A stretch of DNA of 64,000 nt from Trichobilharzia regenti (taxonomy: Eukaryota > Platyhelminthes > Trematoda > Strigeidida > Schistosomatidae): assembly GCA_944472135.2 (NCBI GenBank), contig OX235262.1:24165362-24229361 (forward strand). Direction: 5' to 3'. Position numbers and translations under genes: made by a program. The notes below the pieces were generated by a model. The model saw only the letters and a program-made list of their open reading frames with translations. It had not been told where the DNA came from and did not search any database. The first letter of the stretch is position 1. Each line of letters opens with the position of its first letter. Positions 11,055-22,570 of this stretch are shown here, piece by piece.

Positions 11055-11834
11055 TAACATAATTTTGGCCCTTGTTATTTCCCCCTTACACTCTCTTATT
11101 TGTACTCTATAGTGAACAACCTTCTTAAACATACTTAGCTGCTTAAAATTATTATCATTGGCTTACATTTTTATTCTTTATTCTATTCCTTCTTTGTACA
11201 TCTACTGGGTCCGACTATATTATCACTATGATTATTAAAAATTGTCCCGTCATTAACCATCATGTAACATTAGTTTTGTGGTTGTTCTTTGTTCGGCACT
11301 ATTTAACTGACAATCTTGTTTGTTATTGCCACTATCACCATCTTAAAAATTTTGTATTATGCATGATTCCTCACACTACCACTACAAACAACCGCATTAG
11401 TGCTGACAATAAAAAAAACACAACCTGAAATGTTTATCTTATGATTGCTTAGTGTTGTTCAATCAAATTAACTGATCATCTTGGCTATAAACATTTTTTA
11501 AGAACATCTCATAATTTCCCGTATGATTATAGCTGTTACTGTTCACCACGCATACACATATCGTAGCTTCCACTAACCAATACTGAAATATTTTTTTCAT
11601 TATTTGTGTTGATCTTCTTTTTTACTCGGTATTTTTATTTGCATTTTTTTTGTTATTTCTGTTTCTTTTTTTGGTTTTTTTTTTTTTTTTATATATTTTA
11701 TTTTTTTATAATACTCCTTTTAAATGTACGATGAAATTAGATGCAATATTGTAGATATGTGCTGAAAATTCCACACTGTACCACAAGTACTGTTTCTGGA
11801 ATAAAGCGAAATTGTTATGTTATGTTATGTTATG
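11055..11834 (+). other. 3' UTR and TTATG-repeat tail of the CR1-like element
   Basis: T-rich untranslated region, with poly-T runs near 11590-11710, ending in repeated TTATG at 11813-11834. The small frames in it are not genes. Confidence 0.8.
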
Positions 11835-12204
11835 ATTTGGATACCTTATGGAATAGTCTTCAAGATAGAGACGTTGAAGGAACACCACAGCAACGCGACT
11901 GTAAGCTTTTGAGGTGGGATGAATTCTCCTAAATCGATAGATAAATTTACTTTAACGTCAGGTATTTAAAGTTTTTTTTCTGCTGATAACTTGCAAAACT
12001 ACTTAATATTTATTAACCATCTTTTATGGTACGTAAATCAGTAAGTCGCAGTGGTTACAAGTAATCGCTTTTCAACACGCAAACAATCTAGTAGTAAGTA
12101 TCCTTATTGCATAAGGAAATGAAAGACTCATAGTTAACAGTGTATGTTTGGTGTGTACTACTGACAAGATTTGTAAGCAGTAAATATATGATGTAGATAT
12201 AAAT
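11835..12204. other. No recognised gene
   Basis: Flank of the CR1-like element. A 63-codon frame at 11741-11932 overlaps the element tail and is not credible as a gene. Confidence 0.4.
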
Positions 12205-12812
12205 ATCTGTCTGTCTGTTTTCGAAATAGAACTTGGCACCGATGTGCACCAGTTCAAGTCGCCACACTCCATCCTTGTAGCACACAAACCAACAGAAGAA
12301 AGTAGAAGAAATGGATATTAGAGATAATGCATAACAGACAATAAATAGAGGTGTGAGACAAAGGAATAGTAATAACGAAGAACGACATAGTTTCGTTGGA
12401 AATCCTAAGTCACAAGGAGTGGATGCATCTGCACCAGCCATTGAGAACGATTTTGAGTCATATCACCAATTGTTTCCAACCATTGTTTTTTACCGTCCCT
12501 AGGACCCCAACCAGTCAGGAAGTCTACACCTTCCGACATGGCTGGTTGGCTGAAACTAACTGTTGTGGATTTCATTGACTGGTTCCATGTTTTGGTTTGA
12601 CCGCCGCTAGTTCTTTTCCAGCCTGACCAATCCTATGTCAGGTAACATTCCCCACCGTCGTGAAAGGCGATGGCTAGGCATTCATCCGCAACACATATCT
12701 TAACCATCTCAATCGGTGTAATTCCCCCTTCCCCTTACCTAGAACTCGACCGGTGCATAACCTCAATATTGCTCACCTTATTAAACCACTTCACACGGGA
12801 GACAGAGTGTAG
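12205..12812 (-). mobile_element. RTE-2 LINE 3' part, left half of an inverted pair
   Basis: The reverse strand reads, from 12812 to 12205, the RT C-terminal region (WFNKVSNI, RWL-type motif), SGWKRTSGGQTKTW, GWGPRDGK, MAQNRS-type sequence, and the family 3' UTR ending GTTCTATTTCGAAAACAGAC. Several frameshifts are present. The 3' end faces left, away from the partner. Confidence 0.75.
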
Positions 12813-13190
12813 GTAACTATGTGAAGTGGTATAATAAGGTGAGCAATATTGATATTGGGCGTCGAGTGCTAGGTAGATGGGAGGGAAAATCAATTTATAA
12901 GGCTGTGAAGTTACACCGATTGAGATGGTTAGGACATGTGTTATGGATGCATGCCTACCCATCGCCTTCCTCGACAATGGGGAATGTTAGCTGACATAGG
13001 TTTAGACTGGAAAAGAGCGAGTGGCGGTCAAAAAAAACATGGCACCAGTCAATGAAATCCACAACAGTTAGTTTGAGCCACGTAAGGAGGTGCAGATTTC
13101 CTGGAAACAATTGGTGATATGGCTCAAAATCGTTGTCAATGGCTGTCGCAGATGCATCCACTCTTTGTGACTTAGATTTCAAATGAAATT
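12813..13190 (+). mobile_element. RTE-2 LINE 3' part, right half of an inverted pair
   Basis: Forward-strand copy of the same segment: AAGTGGTATAATAAGGTGAG, AGCGAGTGGCGGTCAAA and ATCCACTCTTTGTGACTTAG. The two copies meet near 12812 with their 5' ends together, forming a diverged foldback. Confidence 0.75.
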
Positions 13191-13199
13191 ATATCGTTC

Positions 13200-13700
13200 T
13201 TCTTTATTACTATATGTTATGTATATCATGTACAAAAATACAGAATACCGGAGAGATGGATTAAATGAACGTTGGATGCATGTGAAACAACATGGAAAAC
13301 ATGAAAGGAAAACTAAGCACAATGCAGTAACCAAAAGTTGAGTTCAAACTGTGATTCTAATTTTAAAGTTGACGTATTTTGACTATATCTGCGTCTCGAG
13401 TATCCAAGAGATAATTTCGTTACCATAATGTCATGTTTTCTGGCGGCACACAAGAATCAATCTATGCGTAAATATTGAATTAAATTAAGAGTAGATACCT
13501 CCACTAAAATAATAACTATAATGGTCGGGTAATCGAATTATGAATATAGTATCAAAGATAGCTCTTTCCTCATAGACCAATAAACACTCGATGAAACTAC
13601 ACTTCGATTCACGACAGACAATAGAGCTTAAAGTGAAATATAATTATTGAGCAGAATAAAGGAGGATTCGAAAAAATTCCCATACTAAAGCTAGTGGACA
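13200..13700. other. No recognised gene or element
   Basis: AT-rich sequence without supported coding regions. Confidence 0.4.
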
Positions 13701-13704
13701 TATA

Positions 13705-14015
13705 TATATATGTCCAGACTTTCGGGTTGGGGCCCTCGGGACTCTAGGAATCAATGGCTGGAGACAATAGGTGACGTGGCTCAAAATCGTTGTCAATGGC
13801 CAGCGCAGATGTATTCAGTCTCTGTAATCTTTCATATTCCTTTCTACCATTACCCATTCTGTTTCACTCTTATACTTGTCAGACTGTATTGATTCTCTTC
13901 ACTCATCTTCTTGTCTACCTTTGTGTGGTATTTGGAACGTGGCAACTGGAACTGGTGCACTTCGGTACCAAGTTCTATGTTGAATCCAGACAGAGACAGA
14001 CATATATAGTGGGCA
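13705..14015 (+). mobile_element. RTE-2 LINE 3' end
   Basis: Encodes LSGWGPRDSRNQWLETIGD, then QNRCQWPAQMY, then the family 3' UTR (GTGGCAACTGGAACTGGTGC, TTCTATGTTGAATCCAGAC) and a TATA-type tail. This is the last domain of the RTE-2 protein, 5'-truncated. Confidence 0.75.
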
Positions 14016-14099
14016 GAGACTGTTTACAATGGAAGCCATTTTGGCTGAGTGTGCTGGTGATCTGTGCTGGTCATATCTGAATAAGATTGGTCCAGAATG

Positions 14100-14460
14100 A
14101 ATAACTGTTTATCAGAAATTAGTCAGTGGTCCTTTTCAAATGGTCTTAAGCAACGAATATGCAGGAAGAAATGGAGGTGGATTGGCTGGCCATACTCTGA
14201 GGAAACCACCAAGTGACATCACACACCAGACCATCACTCTAGTGGAACGCGAAAGGGAAGTGGTGAGTTGGTCGTCAGTTCGAGGGTGACTTGGAGGAGG
14301 TTATGTGAAGAGGAGATGATAGCGTGTGGGCAGACTTGGAGCCACGTGAAAATTCTAGCAGAGAACCGAACGCAATGGAGACTTGGGCGGCTGAAGCCCT
14401 ATGTTCCTCTAGGAATTAAAAGAAATGATGATAATACATTGCCTATCATACTATGATCCC
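14100..14460 (+). mobile_element. RTE-1 LINE 3' end
   Basis: The forward strand carries the C-terminal region RKKWRWIGWPYSEETTK and GEEEMIACGQTW-type sequence, then the 3' terminus GAAGCCCTATGTTCCTCTAG. This is the RTE-1 (SR2-like) C-terminal domain with stops. Its end gives the undisturbed site used to read the LTR insertion at 32.87 kb. Confidence 0.75.
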
Positions 14461-15475
14461 TTTTTGAATTTGTAATTATATATAAAGTCTTAGAAATGAT
14501 GTAAGATGATTGGACGCAATCTTCTGGAAGTTGTGACCTTGGCTTTTGCGATTGTTGGCACTTATCAACAGGGTGTACTTCCAACCTCCCCGGAACTCAT
14601 ATCACCTCGGTGATGAAACATACGCACACACACACCATACAATGTTGTAGTCAGAGATAAAACACAGCTCTTGTAGGACAGGAATGAGGATATTGATCAG
14701 TCAGCAGTAGAACGTAGTCAGTGTACTGTGATTGTCAACAAAAGTAATATTAAAGCAATTGAAGAAATACGTCTTTCAGACGACCTACATGTCACTCGTA
14801 TAACAACACATCAGCGAGTTAAACAGACGTGTGTGTGAAACAAAAATGAATCCCAGTGGTATCATTTCAAAACAGTCTCCTGATCACCAATCAATCAATC
14901 AATCAACTTTGGATTTATTATAACTATCCTATATAATTTGAACCTACTGAAGGTGAATAATGCTCAGGTTATTTGGCAAAAAAATCATTGATAACACTGA
15001 CAAGATTACAAAAGCACACGATTGTGATAAATAAAATTTAATTATTCTTTTTAACAGACTACAATGAATAAATGATTTTTTGTTAAAAACTATTGTACTG
15101 AAGAAAGAAAGAGATTTTATTTGGCTAAAAGCTTGACTGAATACAAACACTACCAGTATCGCATGGTAATGTTTTCTTCTTTTGCTTCACTGCTTCGATT
15201 ACATAATCAAGTAATAAAAGAAATTTTTCTACTCTGCACTTATCTTATGAAATCATACTGCTCCTACACCTACTAGTAACTCTACCTCCCTCCACCTACT
15301 ACAATTTATAGTAGCCAGTTAGAACTTATTGCAAGTATGAACACGGATTGATAGCAGTAGAGAAACAATGAAAGTCATGGATACCACCAATCGGTGATTA
15401 AACTTGAAACCAATCACACACTTCGAAAAGCACACGAAGCCTTCCTGAGCATTATTCTCCTCTACCCACATCACT
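14461..15475. other. No recognised gene or element
   Basis: AT-rich sequence with short simple repeats. No supported coding region or repeat copy. Confidence 0.4.
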
Positions 15476-15477
15476 TT

Positions 15478-15560
15478 CATCATCTTATTCCGTGTGGCGA
15501 CTTGAACTGCTGCACATCAGTGCAAAGTTCTATGTCGAAAACAGACAGACCCCCTCCACC
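15478..15560 (+). mobile_element. RTE-2 3'-terminal fragment
   Basis: A short match to the family 3' UTR (TGTGGCGACTTGAACTGCTG, TCTATGTCGAAAACAGACAG). Confidence 0.6.
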
Positions 15561-16910
15561 CCCCAGCCCTATTCGTCGTTCCACTCAAGAAATGACCTGT
15601 CGCGCGATTTCATTTGACAGTCTCTTACTCCTTTTATTCCGCCTCTTCAGGGTGTTAGTCGCGCAAAGCTCATACCGAGTAACTGAATTCCCATTTCCAT
15701 TATTAAATCCTCTTTACACAATATAGTTGTTATAATGTCTCCTCTTGTCTTTCAAAAGTTCATCTTTTCACCAAATGTCTATCTAGTTTAACACAATGAT
15801 TGTTTGATTACATAGACTGTAACAATCTAGTTAAGTGTCACAGCAATCAATAATATTAGTAATAATAATAATAGTAATAACTAGACAACGAAATAATCTG
15901 GAGCCAAAACAGCCATAAAGGAAGCGATAAAAATCCCTGCTAACCATAATCCCTATAAGCGGAAAAATGACGAATATTTTTTTCAACTGGGATACGTGCT
16001 TGATGTTTTTTGGCTGTTTGACATATGCATGGTCAACGAGCGAGAGAGAGAGAGAGATGAACAGAGACGGAGACAAGTAAAGCATAAGTAAACTCCGCAC
16101 TGTCATGATATATACATAGTTAGATAGATAGACAGATAGATAGGTACTTCAATGACTCAAGAGAATGGAAATAAAAAGCCACCAGAAGAGAGACATCTGT
16201 CTGTTTTCATCCTTACTATTATAATACATTATATAAATTGTTTACCAGACTGTAAGCTGTTCTTTACTATGTACGGTATTACACCGTGTATATGCTATTA
16301 GTATTAAAGGCATTTTGGGTGTGTTGTGTTTGTATGTGTGTGTGTGTGTGTAATTGTATGTGAAACAGATATGATTCCCAGAAAGCAAAAAAAAATGTAA
16401 TCGAGTTCCTTTCACAGACATGTAGAGTGTATGCAAATAAACCAAAGAAGATATGTATGTAATATACAACGAGTTAAATGGAAATTAAACAGAGAAGTTT
16501 GGCTTTAACGATCACCACCTACGCTCACACACACACGTACGCACGCACGCACGCACACACCCACATACCGCATACATACATACATACATGCATACTGCCG
16601 TCTATACACTAATAGTATGTACACAAACTAATAAGACATTTTCTTTTCTTTCTTCTCATATTAAAGTACACTTCACATTGTGTTAAAGTGGTGATCAGTC
16701 TTACAAATAAACTATTCACCTAGCCTTAATGTACAATAATGATTACAGACTGGTGGGGTGGGGTGGTCAATGTGAAAATGCACCTCTCTTATTATTTATT
16801 ATGACGGAATACCACATGAATCAACTTTACACTAAATGAAGTGTCAAACTTAGTCATTTAATAGATAATAATTCAAATGTTGTATGAAGTTTTTAAATAT
16901 CAATTGTTAG
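15561..16910. other. Simple-repeat-rich stretch, no gene seen
   Basis: Includes GA repeats near 16040-16056, GT repeats near 16325-16350 and CACG/ACAT repeats near 16530-16590. No coding region supported. Confidence 0.45.
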
Positions 16911-16914
16911 ACTT

Positions 16915-17310
16915 TCGTCACAAACCAATATCAGTTAGCAGGATCATAGAAAACCACAATTGTTTCATCCGCTCAGTTAGCAGTCAATACTCTGGCAACT
17001 GACATTTAGATTGTTATAGGAGACGATTTCCTGAAGCTGTAGTCGGTGGGGTTCACTATGTCAAGGAGAAGTGGATACTCATTGAAGACATTCGTTACTA
17101 CGGTGAGGGATAGCGCGAAATCACAAGGTGACAAAGTCAAAAGTCAGGGGTCCAGCATAAGTGGTTGGATGGACAACAAGTTTTATCTCACAACTTGAAG
17201 GTTCGTGAGTACACACTGTTGAAGACAGTCGGAAAATAGGACGAAACAGCTGTCCAGTGTTCCCCCTACTGGTTTTTCTCTCTCTCGAACTGATGTTGGT
17301 ACGTGACAAA
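16915..17310 (+). mobile_element. Degraded SINE-A remnants
   Basis: A reverse-strand trace lies near 16920-16985 and a clearer forward copy near 17190-17300 with TTGAAGACAGTC, AATAGGACGAAACAGCTGTCC and a GGTTTTTCTC tail. Borders are approximate. Confidence 0.5.
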
Positions 17311-17479
17311 GATCTAACAATTGGAATGGATCTTAAATCTCCACAAATTTTATAATCTATACATTAGAGCAACAAGATAAGGGCACCAGAGAGACAATAA
17401 TAAGATTAAAATTAGTAAAGATTTTCACGACCTATACTATAAGAAATACTGTGGACGATTATAAGACATATCACGAAAA

Positions 17480-17725
17480 GCTGTTAACCATTGGCTCTAA
17501 GTAGTAGATTACACCCTACGATATGGCTCAAACTGACATTCAAACACCTAATGGATCAGTGCCGTGTTTTCGTCTTGCCATCACCCCTGACTCTTTTTCA
17601 ACCTTAGTAGTTACAGGTTCCAGTCATCTCAATCTATATCGCTTTCATAATCTCATCGATTGGCTTTCCCTCCCTACTTAATACTTTACTCCTAATCTCA
17701 TTATTTCAATCTTCAACGCGTGTTT
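17480..17725 (-). mobile_element. Highly degraded RTE-2 remnant
   Basis: Reverse-strand traces of the RTE-2 C-terminal region (ATGGCTCAAA-type, CCCTCCCTACTTAATACTTT). Weak evidence from comparison with better copies. Confidence 0.35.
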
Positions 17726-17989
17726 GAAAACCGCCTTCAATGGGAATGTCATACAGTCATTAATTAAGGATACAGAGAAGTGTTAAACTGCAGCTGTACT
17801 CACCTCCTTCAAAAGATGGCAGAATATCATACCGGTGCTAAAGATGACGTAGAAGTTGGCAAAACGAGAGACAAACAAGCTTTTTATATCCACTTGGACA
17901 TTTCGTCAGTAATCAGTCTGTTAGGAGGAATGATGTAACTCCTTAAGCAACACACACAGCCAATTTATTGCCTTTCTGCTAAGACTTTT

Positions 17990-18640
17990 ATTTATTTATT
18001 TAAACGCATAAAAACTTGGTACAATATGGCACCAAGAGGGATGCGCCAAACAATAATAATAAAACAACATAGATCAAAAGTAAAGAAAAAATATATATAA
18101 GTAGATAACGGATAAAGAACTTCATCTGGAAGGAAAACAGTCATGCTTAACAAGTTCAGACAGTATTCGTTAACTATCATCGAGAAGGGAAGAGAGAAGG
18201 AAATTGCAACACGTGTAATAGCACGCGATAAGTTTCCTTGATTGTTTGTTGCTTCATTGAATTCATTGTGTGAGGGCTGAGATACTGCCCGGGCGCCCAG
18301 ACCGAAGCAGGTGGTTTTATTAAGGCACCACCCCGCGAGCCTTTGACTTGGAATCTAATCCGCAAGGCAGCGGAGCAGCGTCAGGAGCTGCGTTCCCATG
18401 GTTTCCAGTGTCCCATATGGGTTCATACGCCATTTGATCCGATTGGATACTGGAGCCCATGTGCCCCATGGTAACTGCTTTTAGTTTAACCGCTATCCAA
18501 ACAACCTTCGTGACATGGTAGGACCTGCAGGGACAGAGTCCCAGTCAGTTTAGCATGTTGGGTCATTACGGTATTCAAGCCTGACCACCACGACAAGGTA
18601 GCAGTTATCGACCGGGTTCTGCTAAGACTATTATTAGACT
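17990..18640 (-). repeat. Repeat C copy with TAAA-type tail
   Basis: Its 5' part (18470-18640, reverse strand) matches repeat C at 36.73-36.91 and 50.62-50.80 kb. The 3' end on this strand is a run of TAAA units at 17990-18003, as in some non-LTR retrotransposon tails. No RT or other protein domain is recognised, so it stays unclassified. Confidence 0.5.
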
Positions 18641-19255
18641 GTCTTATCACTTATGTCCATATTCAAATATGAAATGAACACTAATCAGTGAAAGAGGGAG
18701 AAAAACATAAATAAAAAGAGCTTTTAAGTAAGAAAGAAAAGTATGATACGTCATTAATAGAAAATATCAACTTTTGCCTATAATAATCATTCATTTAAAC
18801 CAAAGCAGTTGGTAGGTAGTATTATTGATTAAATGTCAAACAAACAATAACAAAAAAATAACAATTTCTCCGTGTTTATTTGAAATTTATTTTCTTGAAA
18901 ACAGTTTGTAAGAAATAGAAAAAAATTAATTTAATTTTGAGTTTTAATTAGACTACACTACACTACACTGTGAGCCCAAATGTTTAAAAAAATATACATC
19001 TAATTGGAATGGGAAGCGATAACTGATTATTAACAATTTAATTAATTAAACCGCGATAATGAAACGTTTAAAACAAAAAGAAAGTATTAAAGGTTGAGGA
19101 AAAGAGAAACAACAACAACAACAACTACAACAACAAGACACTACTTAAATATTATTTTTAATTAAAAGAAAAAGATTGAAATTCTGTTTTTTTTACTGAT
19201 TTTTTTTCTTAGTAATCATAACAATAAACTTCTTGTTTTCAATACAATTTAAACA
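18641..19255. other. AT-rich stretch, no gene seen
   Basis: Contains poly-A/T runs and a CAA repeat near 19110-19135. No coding region. Confidence 0.45.
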
Positions 19256-19259
19256 AAGT

Positions 19260-19452
19260 CAACCGCGAACTAATTTAATTTTCAAGTATTAGCTCTAGAA
19301 TTACTACAGTTATCCATGTAGCATATATGATCTAAGGAACCATAGCTGATTTAATCTGCCATTTGTTGTTTCACCGTTTTAAGGTATGTTCTTAGACATG
19401 CATGGCTTAATCTCTGAGACAAGCATATGACTACTGGCAGGATAAACCAGTT
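19260..19452 (-). pseudogene. 5' end of an 18S rRNA gene (orphan fragment)
   Basis: The reverse strand reads the universal 18S 5' end: CTGGTTTATCCTGCCAG (normally GGTTGATCC), CATATGCTTGTCTCAGAGAT, TAAGCCATGCATGTCTAAG, ATTAAATCAGCTATGG, GATAACTGTAGTAATTCTAG, AGCTAATACTTGAAAATTAA. It covers about 190 nt and stops. Several conserved positions are changed, including the GAUCC near the 5' end and bases in the ATCAGC-CATGTA region, so it is not a working rRNA gene. In a full gene 18S would run on for about 1.8 kb. Confidence 0.92.
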
Positions 19453-20000
19453 TATTCAAACAGTGGTACGCCGATTGGTTTTCAGAACCATCCCTGTCTC
19501 TTGAGAGACGAGACCGGCATACAGAATCATCCTGTGGAGTAACCACTCGAGAGCCCTCTCCCTCGGTGTACCGTTCGCACCGTTTGTATACATAGGTAAG
19601 CACTGTTACGCCGATCACTGATCGCGTCAATCAATTATGCACTGCATAGACAAGCCCAATAGAACTTATCTCGCATACAAGACCAGTCAAACGTATTATT
19701 ATATGCAAAAGTAGAAAGCATAGCGATGCTATAGTGACAATAGGCCCCTATAAACGAAGCCAGCAGCCACCAAATCCAATGAAATCGTTATCCCTGCCAA
19801 CCGATTAAGCATGCAAATAGCTTCTATACGTCTACCAAGACTATAGAAAACCATACACAGTCAATAAGCGAGCCATGACATCAATTTAACCCACGCTCAT
19901 ATCATCTATGTGGCTTATGCTGTGTTTACTATAGGATTTTAGGGTTATAAGCTAGCAGCCTTGCATCGAGCTTTTGAGGCCTTAGACAAGCTCTAAACCC
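19453..20000 (-). other. Probable rDNA external transcribed spacer or intergenic spacer
   Basis: This lies directly upstream of the 18S 5' end on the same strand, with no repeat recognised in it and higher GC than its surroundings. By position it should be 5' ETS or spacer carried with the 18S fragment. This is inference from position only. Confidence 0.5.
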
Positions 20001-20129
20001 CTTGATGACAGATACCGAAACTCGTTTCACGCCCTCCTCTATCGTTTGGAAGCGTTTTCTAAATTTTCAATTTTTTGAGCTTTGGGACCTGAGTTAGGGG
20101 TAGTATCCCTATGTATGTGATTGCTTGGA

Positions 20130-20440
20130 GGATTTCTAGTGGGAAGCTGTGACCAGTAGAGCACAGCAGGTCAAAGATGAGACAGTAACTCATCGAAGAA
20201 GATATTACGAAATGGTCGCGCTAGGTCGTGAGAAGTTAGAATTCATGGGCCATTGGATCGGGTCCCAGTGACTACTGAATGGTCTACGAGCTAGCTTGCC
20301 TTGTAGCCAGAAGGTCCTTGGTTCGAACCGTGTCGGTGGGTGCGCATTGATAAAGATTCCGAAACTAGGACGAAACAGCTGCCCAGTGCTCCCAAGCGGT
20401 TTTCCAGTGGTTCTCTAACTGATGTCAGTTAATGATGAAA
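20130..20440 (+). mobile_element. SINE-A copy, long form
   Basis: A long 5' region (TCTAGTGGGAAGCTGTGACC, CATCGAAGAAGATATTACGA), the tRNA-like head, GGTTCGAACCG, GATAAAGATTCCGAAACTAG and GACGAAACAGCTGCC, then the TTTTCCAGTGGTTCTC tail. The 5' region matches 23220-23400 in inverted orientation, which shows the family extends well upstream of box B. Confidence 0.75.
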
Positions 20441-20554
20441 TCCACCTTCAATACTTTGGAGATGGCTTACATTATTCCCATTTTGGGATTTTCTGGGGAA
20501 TTAAAGTAATTTCAAGGGTTATTTTTCGTCGTAAATCAGATGACTGAAAGATCA

Positions 20555-20690
20555 TTGACTACTACTGGATAGTTATTTCGTCCTAGGATTAGGACTCGTT
20601 ACCACTCCTCACCTTATATAACCCTACCAAAGATTGAACCCAGAACCATCTAGATAAAGAGTCTAGAGACCATTGACTAGTTAGCCACCG
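20555..20690 (-). mobile_element. Degraded SINE-A remnant
   Basis: Reverse-strand traces (TTATTTCGTCCTAGGATTAGG, GATTGAACCCAGAACC). Confidence 0.45.
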
Positions 20691-20714
20691 TCGGTTAAGA
20701 ATTGAAACACATAG

Positions 20715-20998
20715 TTCTACAGTCAAACAACTGTCCAGTGGTTTTCAATGCTTCCCTAACTGATTGATGAACAATGAATATTCTTTTCGATAAATCTGTC
20801 ATCATGACCTACCTTGTAACCAGAAGGTCCTGGGTTCGAACCCCCGTAGGTGCGTCCTGATGAAGGGTCCTTAACTGGGATGAAACAGCTGTCCAGTGCT
20901 ACCAACCGGTTTTCCAGTGGCTCTCTAACTGACATCAGCTCATTAGGAAATCCTCCATCCAATCAAACAAAATCCGTACAACACCAATACTTGAAAAT
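20715..20998 (+). mobile_element. SINE-A fragments including 3' end
   Basis: A tail fragment (AACAACTGTCCAGTGG) is followed by a nearly complete copy: CCTTGTAACCAGAAGGTCC, GGTTCGAACCC, GATGAAGGGTCC, GGGATGAAACAGCTGTCC. The end AATCCGTACAACACC, then ACTTGAA, gives the family's 3' terminus. Confidence 0.7.
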
Positions 20999-20999
20999 C

Positions 21000-21397
21000 A
21001 AAGATATATATTGTTATTAAGACAACATGAATGATGTTTTAAATTGCATTGAATCAGTAGTATGATATCAGTAGATATTACGGTTCAAAAGCATGTGTAC
21101 GTGACAACATCCATAAAAGTATAATATTAAAATGAATAAATTAAAAATCCTCATAATGTAATCAGAACAAGATGATTTTGAGCAAACAATTGCAGTTTCG
21201 ATAAATTCTTCTTCTTCAAGCTGTACAGTTATAAATCCATGAATATTGTAATACAAATAAACATTAAAGGCATGTGAAAATTATATGCGAAGCTGTATTG
21301 GAGTACGTGTGTAATAACATGGAGTGATACCTCGATCAATCCTGTGGAGCCTTTAAAATGAAACAATTTACTTTATCTAATACCCTTACTGCAATGA
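21000..21397. other. No recognised gene
   Basis: AT-rich sequence upstream of a PLE remnant. Confidence 0.4.
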
Positions 21398-22137
21398 TTG
21401 TCAGGTCAAACACATAGGTCGAACCAGCAGAACAGCTTTTGTCCAAATAGCTTTAAACGGGGTCTAGTCAAGACTCTGTACTATAGAGCGAGGAAAATAT
21501 GCTCTATAGAGAAACTAGAGGAGGAGTTTGTGTTCCTTGAAAAGATATTGAAGAGAAATGGGTATCCTCAAAAGTTCATCAACAAGTATGTAAGATCTGA
21601 AGTCACAAATGTAAAACAAATCACTGTGGGTAAAAAGCCAGTCTACGTTCAGCTTGACTATAAAGGTGAAAACATTGCAGCGATGATCAACAGAAGGCTG
21701 AGTACATCACTAGCCATAGCCTATCCTGCAGCCAAGCTCGTTCTCATCTATCGAACAACTTGCTCTTTGGTACAATCAAAAAAATCGATAGATATCCTTC
21801 TCATGTTACCTCCAACTGTATATACAAATTTACATGTATCTTCGGGAGCAGTTAGTTAGTTACATTGGAAGGACAGAAAGAAGGGCATATCTACGACTTT
21901 CTGAACACGTACCAAAAAGCTTACGTCTAAAGGGAACAAATGCTCTAAACAGTGCCATCGCCAGGCATCTCCTCGACACGGGTCATGAGGTGGACGTCGA
22001 AAAGTCGTTCAAAATTATCAATAGGCAAAAGAGCTCAATTCTCCTTAAGTTTGCTGAAGCGATTTCTATCAAACGCTTGAAACCTGATCTGTGTGTTCAG
22101 AAAGAAGCAGTTATTACTCTTTCCTTGCCTTGGTAAC
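21398..22137 (+). pseudogene. Penelope-like element: RT C-terminal linker and GIY-YIG nuclease
   Basis: Two overlapping frames read one PLE C-terminus. The first (to about 21840) has SFKRGLVKTLYYRARKICS, LEEEFVFLEKILKRNGYP and RLSTSLAIAYPAAKLVLIY, the region joining RT to the nuclease. After a frameshift near 21840-21860 the second has SYIGRTERRAYLRLSEHVP (GIY-YIG motif and the catalytic-type Arg), NSAIARHLLDTGHEVDV, FKIINRQKSSILLKFAEAIS and LKPDLCVQKEAV, which is the usual PLE end. The RT domain itself is missing, so this is 5'-truncated. It resembles Cercyon-type schistosome PLEs. It is followed by a 3' UTR with a hammerhead-like fold at 22504-22555. Confidence 0.88.
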
Positions 22138-22570
22138 TGGATGCCTTTTTTTCTCTCAACTGATTACGTAATCTTTGTCTTTAACCTCACCCTCCCTTTT
22201 ATAATCTGTAATTTTGCTTGTCTCTTGTTTCTATGATTTGAGCTCAACTCAGATCATGGTTACCTAACTTACTAGTCACTATGCATCTAACGCATATCTC
22301 ATCTTTATTACGTAACTCCTTTACCATTTTCTGCATACATTCATTTTGTTTTAACTTGAACTGCCTGTATGAAAACTATATAAGCGCAATCTTCTGAGCA
22401 CTGTTTACAAATTGTGGAATTTTCTGTCAACTGACAACATGTAAAATTTGCAAGTATGTTAAAACATGTCTTTACTTAAACCTCATAATTTATTTGGGCT
22501 GTAAGCAGCTGATGAGAAGCCAACGAAATGAATGATGGTACCACATTATTCTGCTAAAACTGTAGTTCTT
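22138..22570 (+). other. 3' UTR of the Penelope-like element
   Basis: Untranslated tail of the PLE, ending near a hammerhead-like domain. Its terminal part recurs in inverted orientation at 31.40-31.50 kb. Confidence 0.65.
22504..22555 (+). ncRNA. Hammerhead-ribozyme-like domain in the PLE 3' UTR
   Basis: The layout fits a hammerhead: helix I AGCAG pairing with CTGCT; core CTGATGA at 22509-22515; the G10.1/C11.1-type pair of a very short helix II; GAAA at 22525-22528; and an arm ATGAATG pairing with CATTAT with one bulge, followed by T before helix I. All invariant core bases are present. Hammerheads have been reported in PLEs of many animals. Helix II is very short, so activity is uncertain. 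Confidence 0.6.

Larger units (their letters stand above)
8100..11834 (+). mobile_element. CR1-like non-LTR retrotransposon, nearly full length (SR1-like)
   Basis: The element includes a 5' leader of uncertain start, an endonuclease and reverse-transcriptase frame (8245-11054), a long T-rich 3' UTR, and a 3' terminus of four TTATG repeats ending at 11834. Short tandem-repeat tails rather than poly(A) are typical of CR1-clade LINEs, and the schistosome element SR1 is of this clade. No ORF1 is seen upstream, so it is probably slightly 5'-truncated or of a one-ORF form. It is much better preserved than other LINEs here, which points to recent insertion. I could not find flanking target-site duplications. 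Confidence 0.85.
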
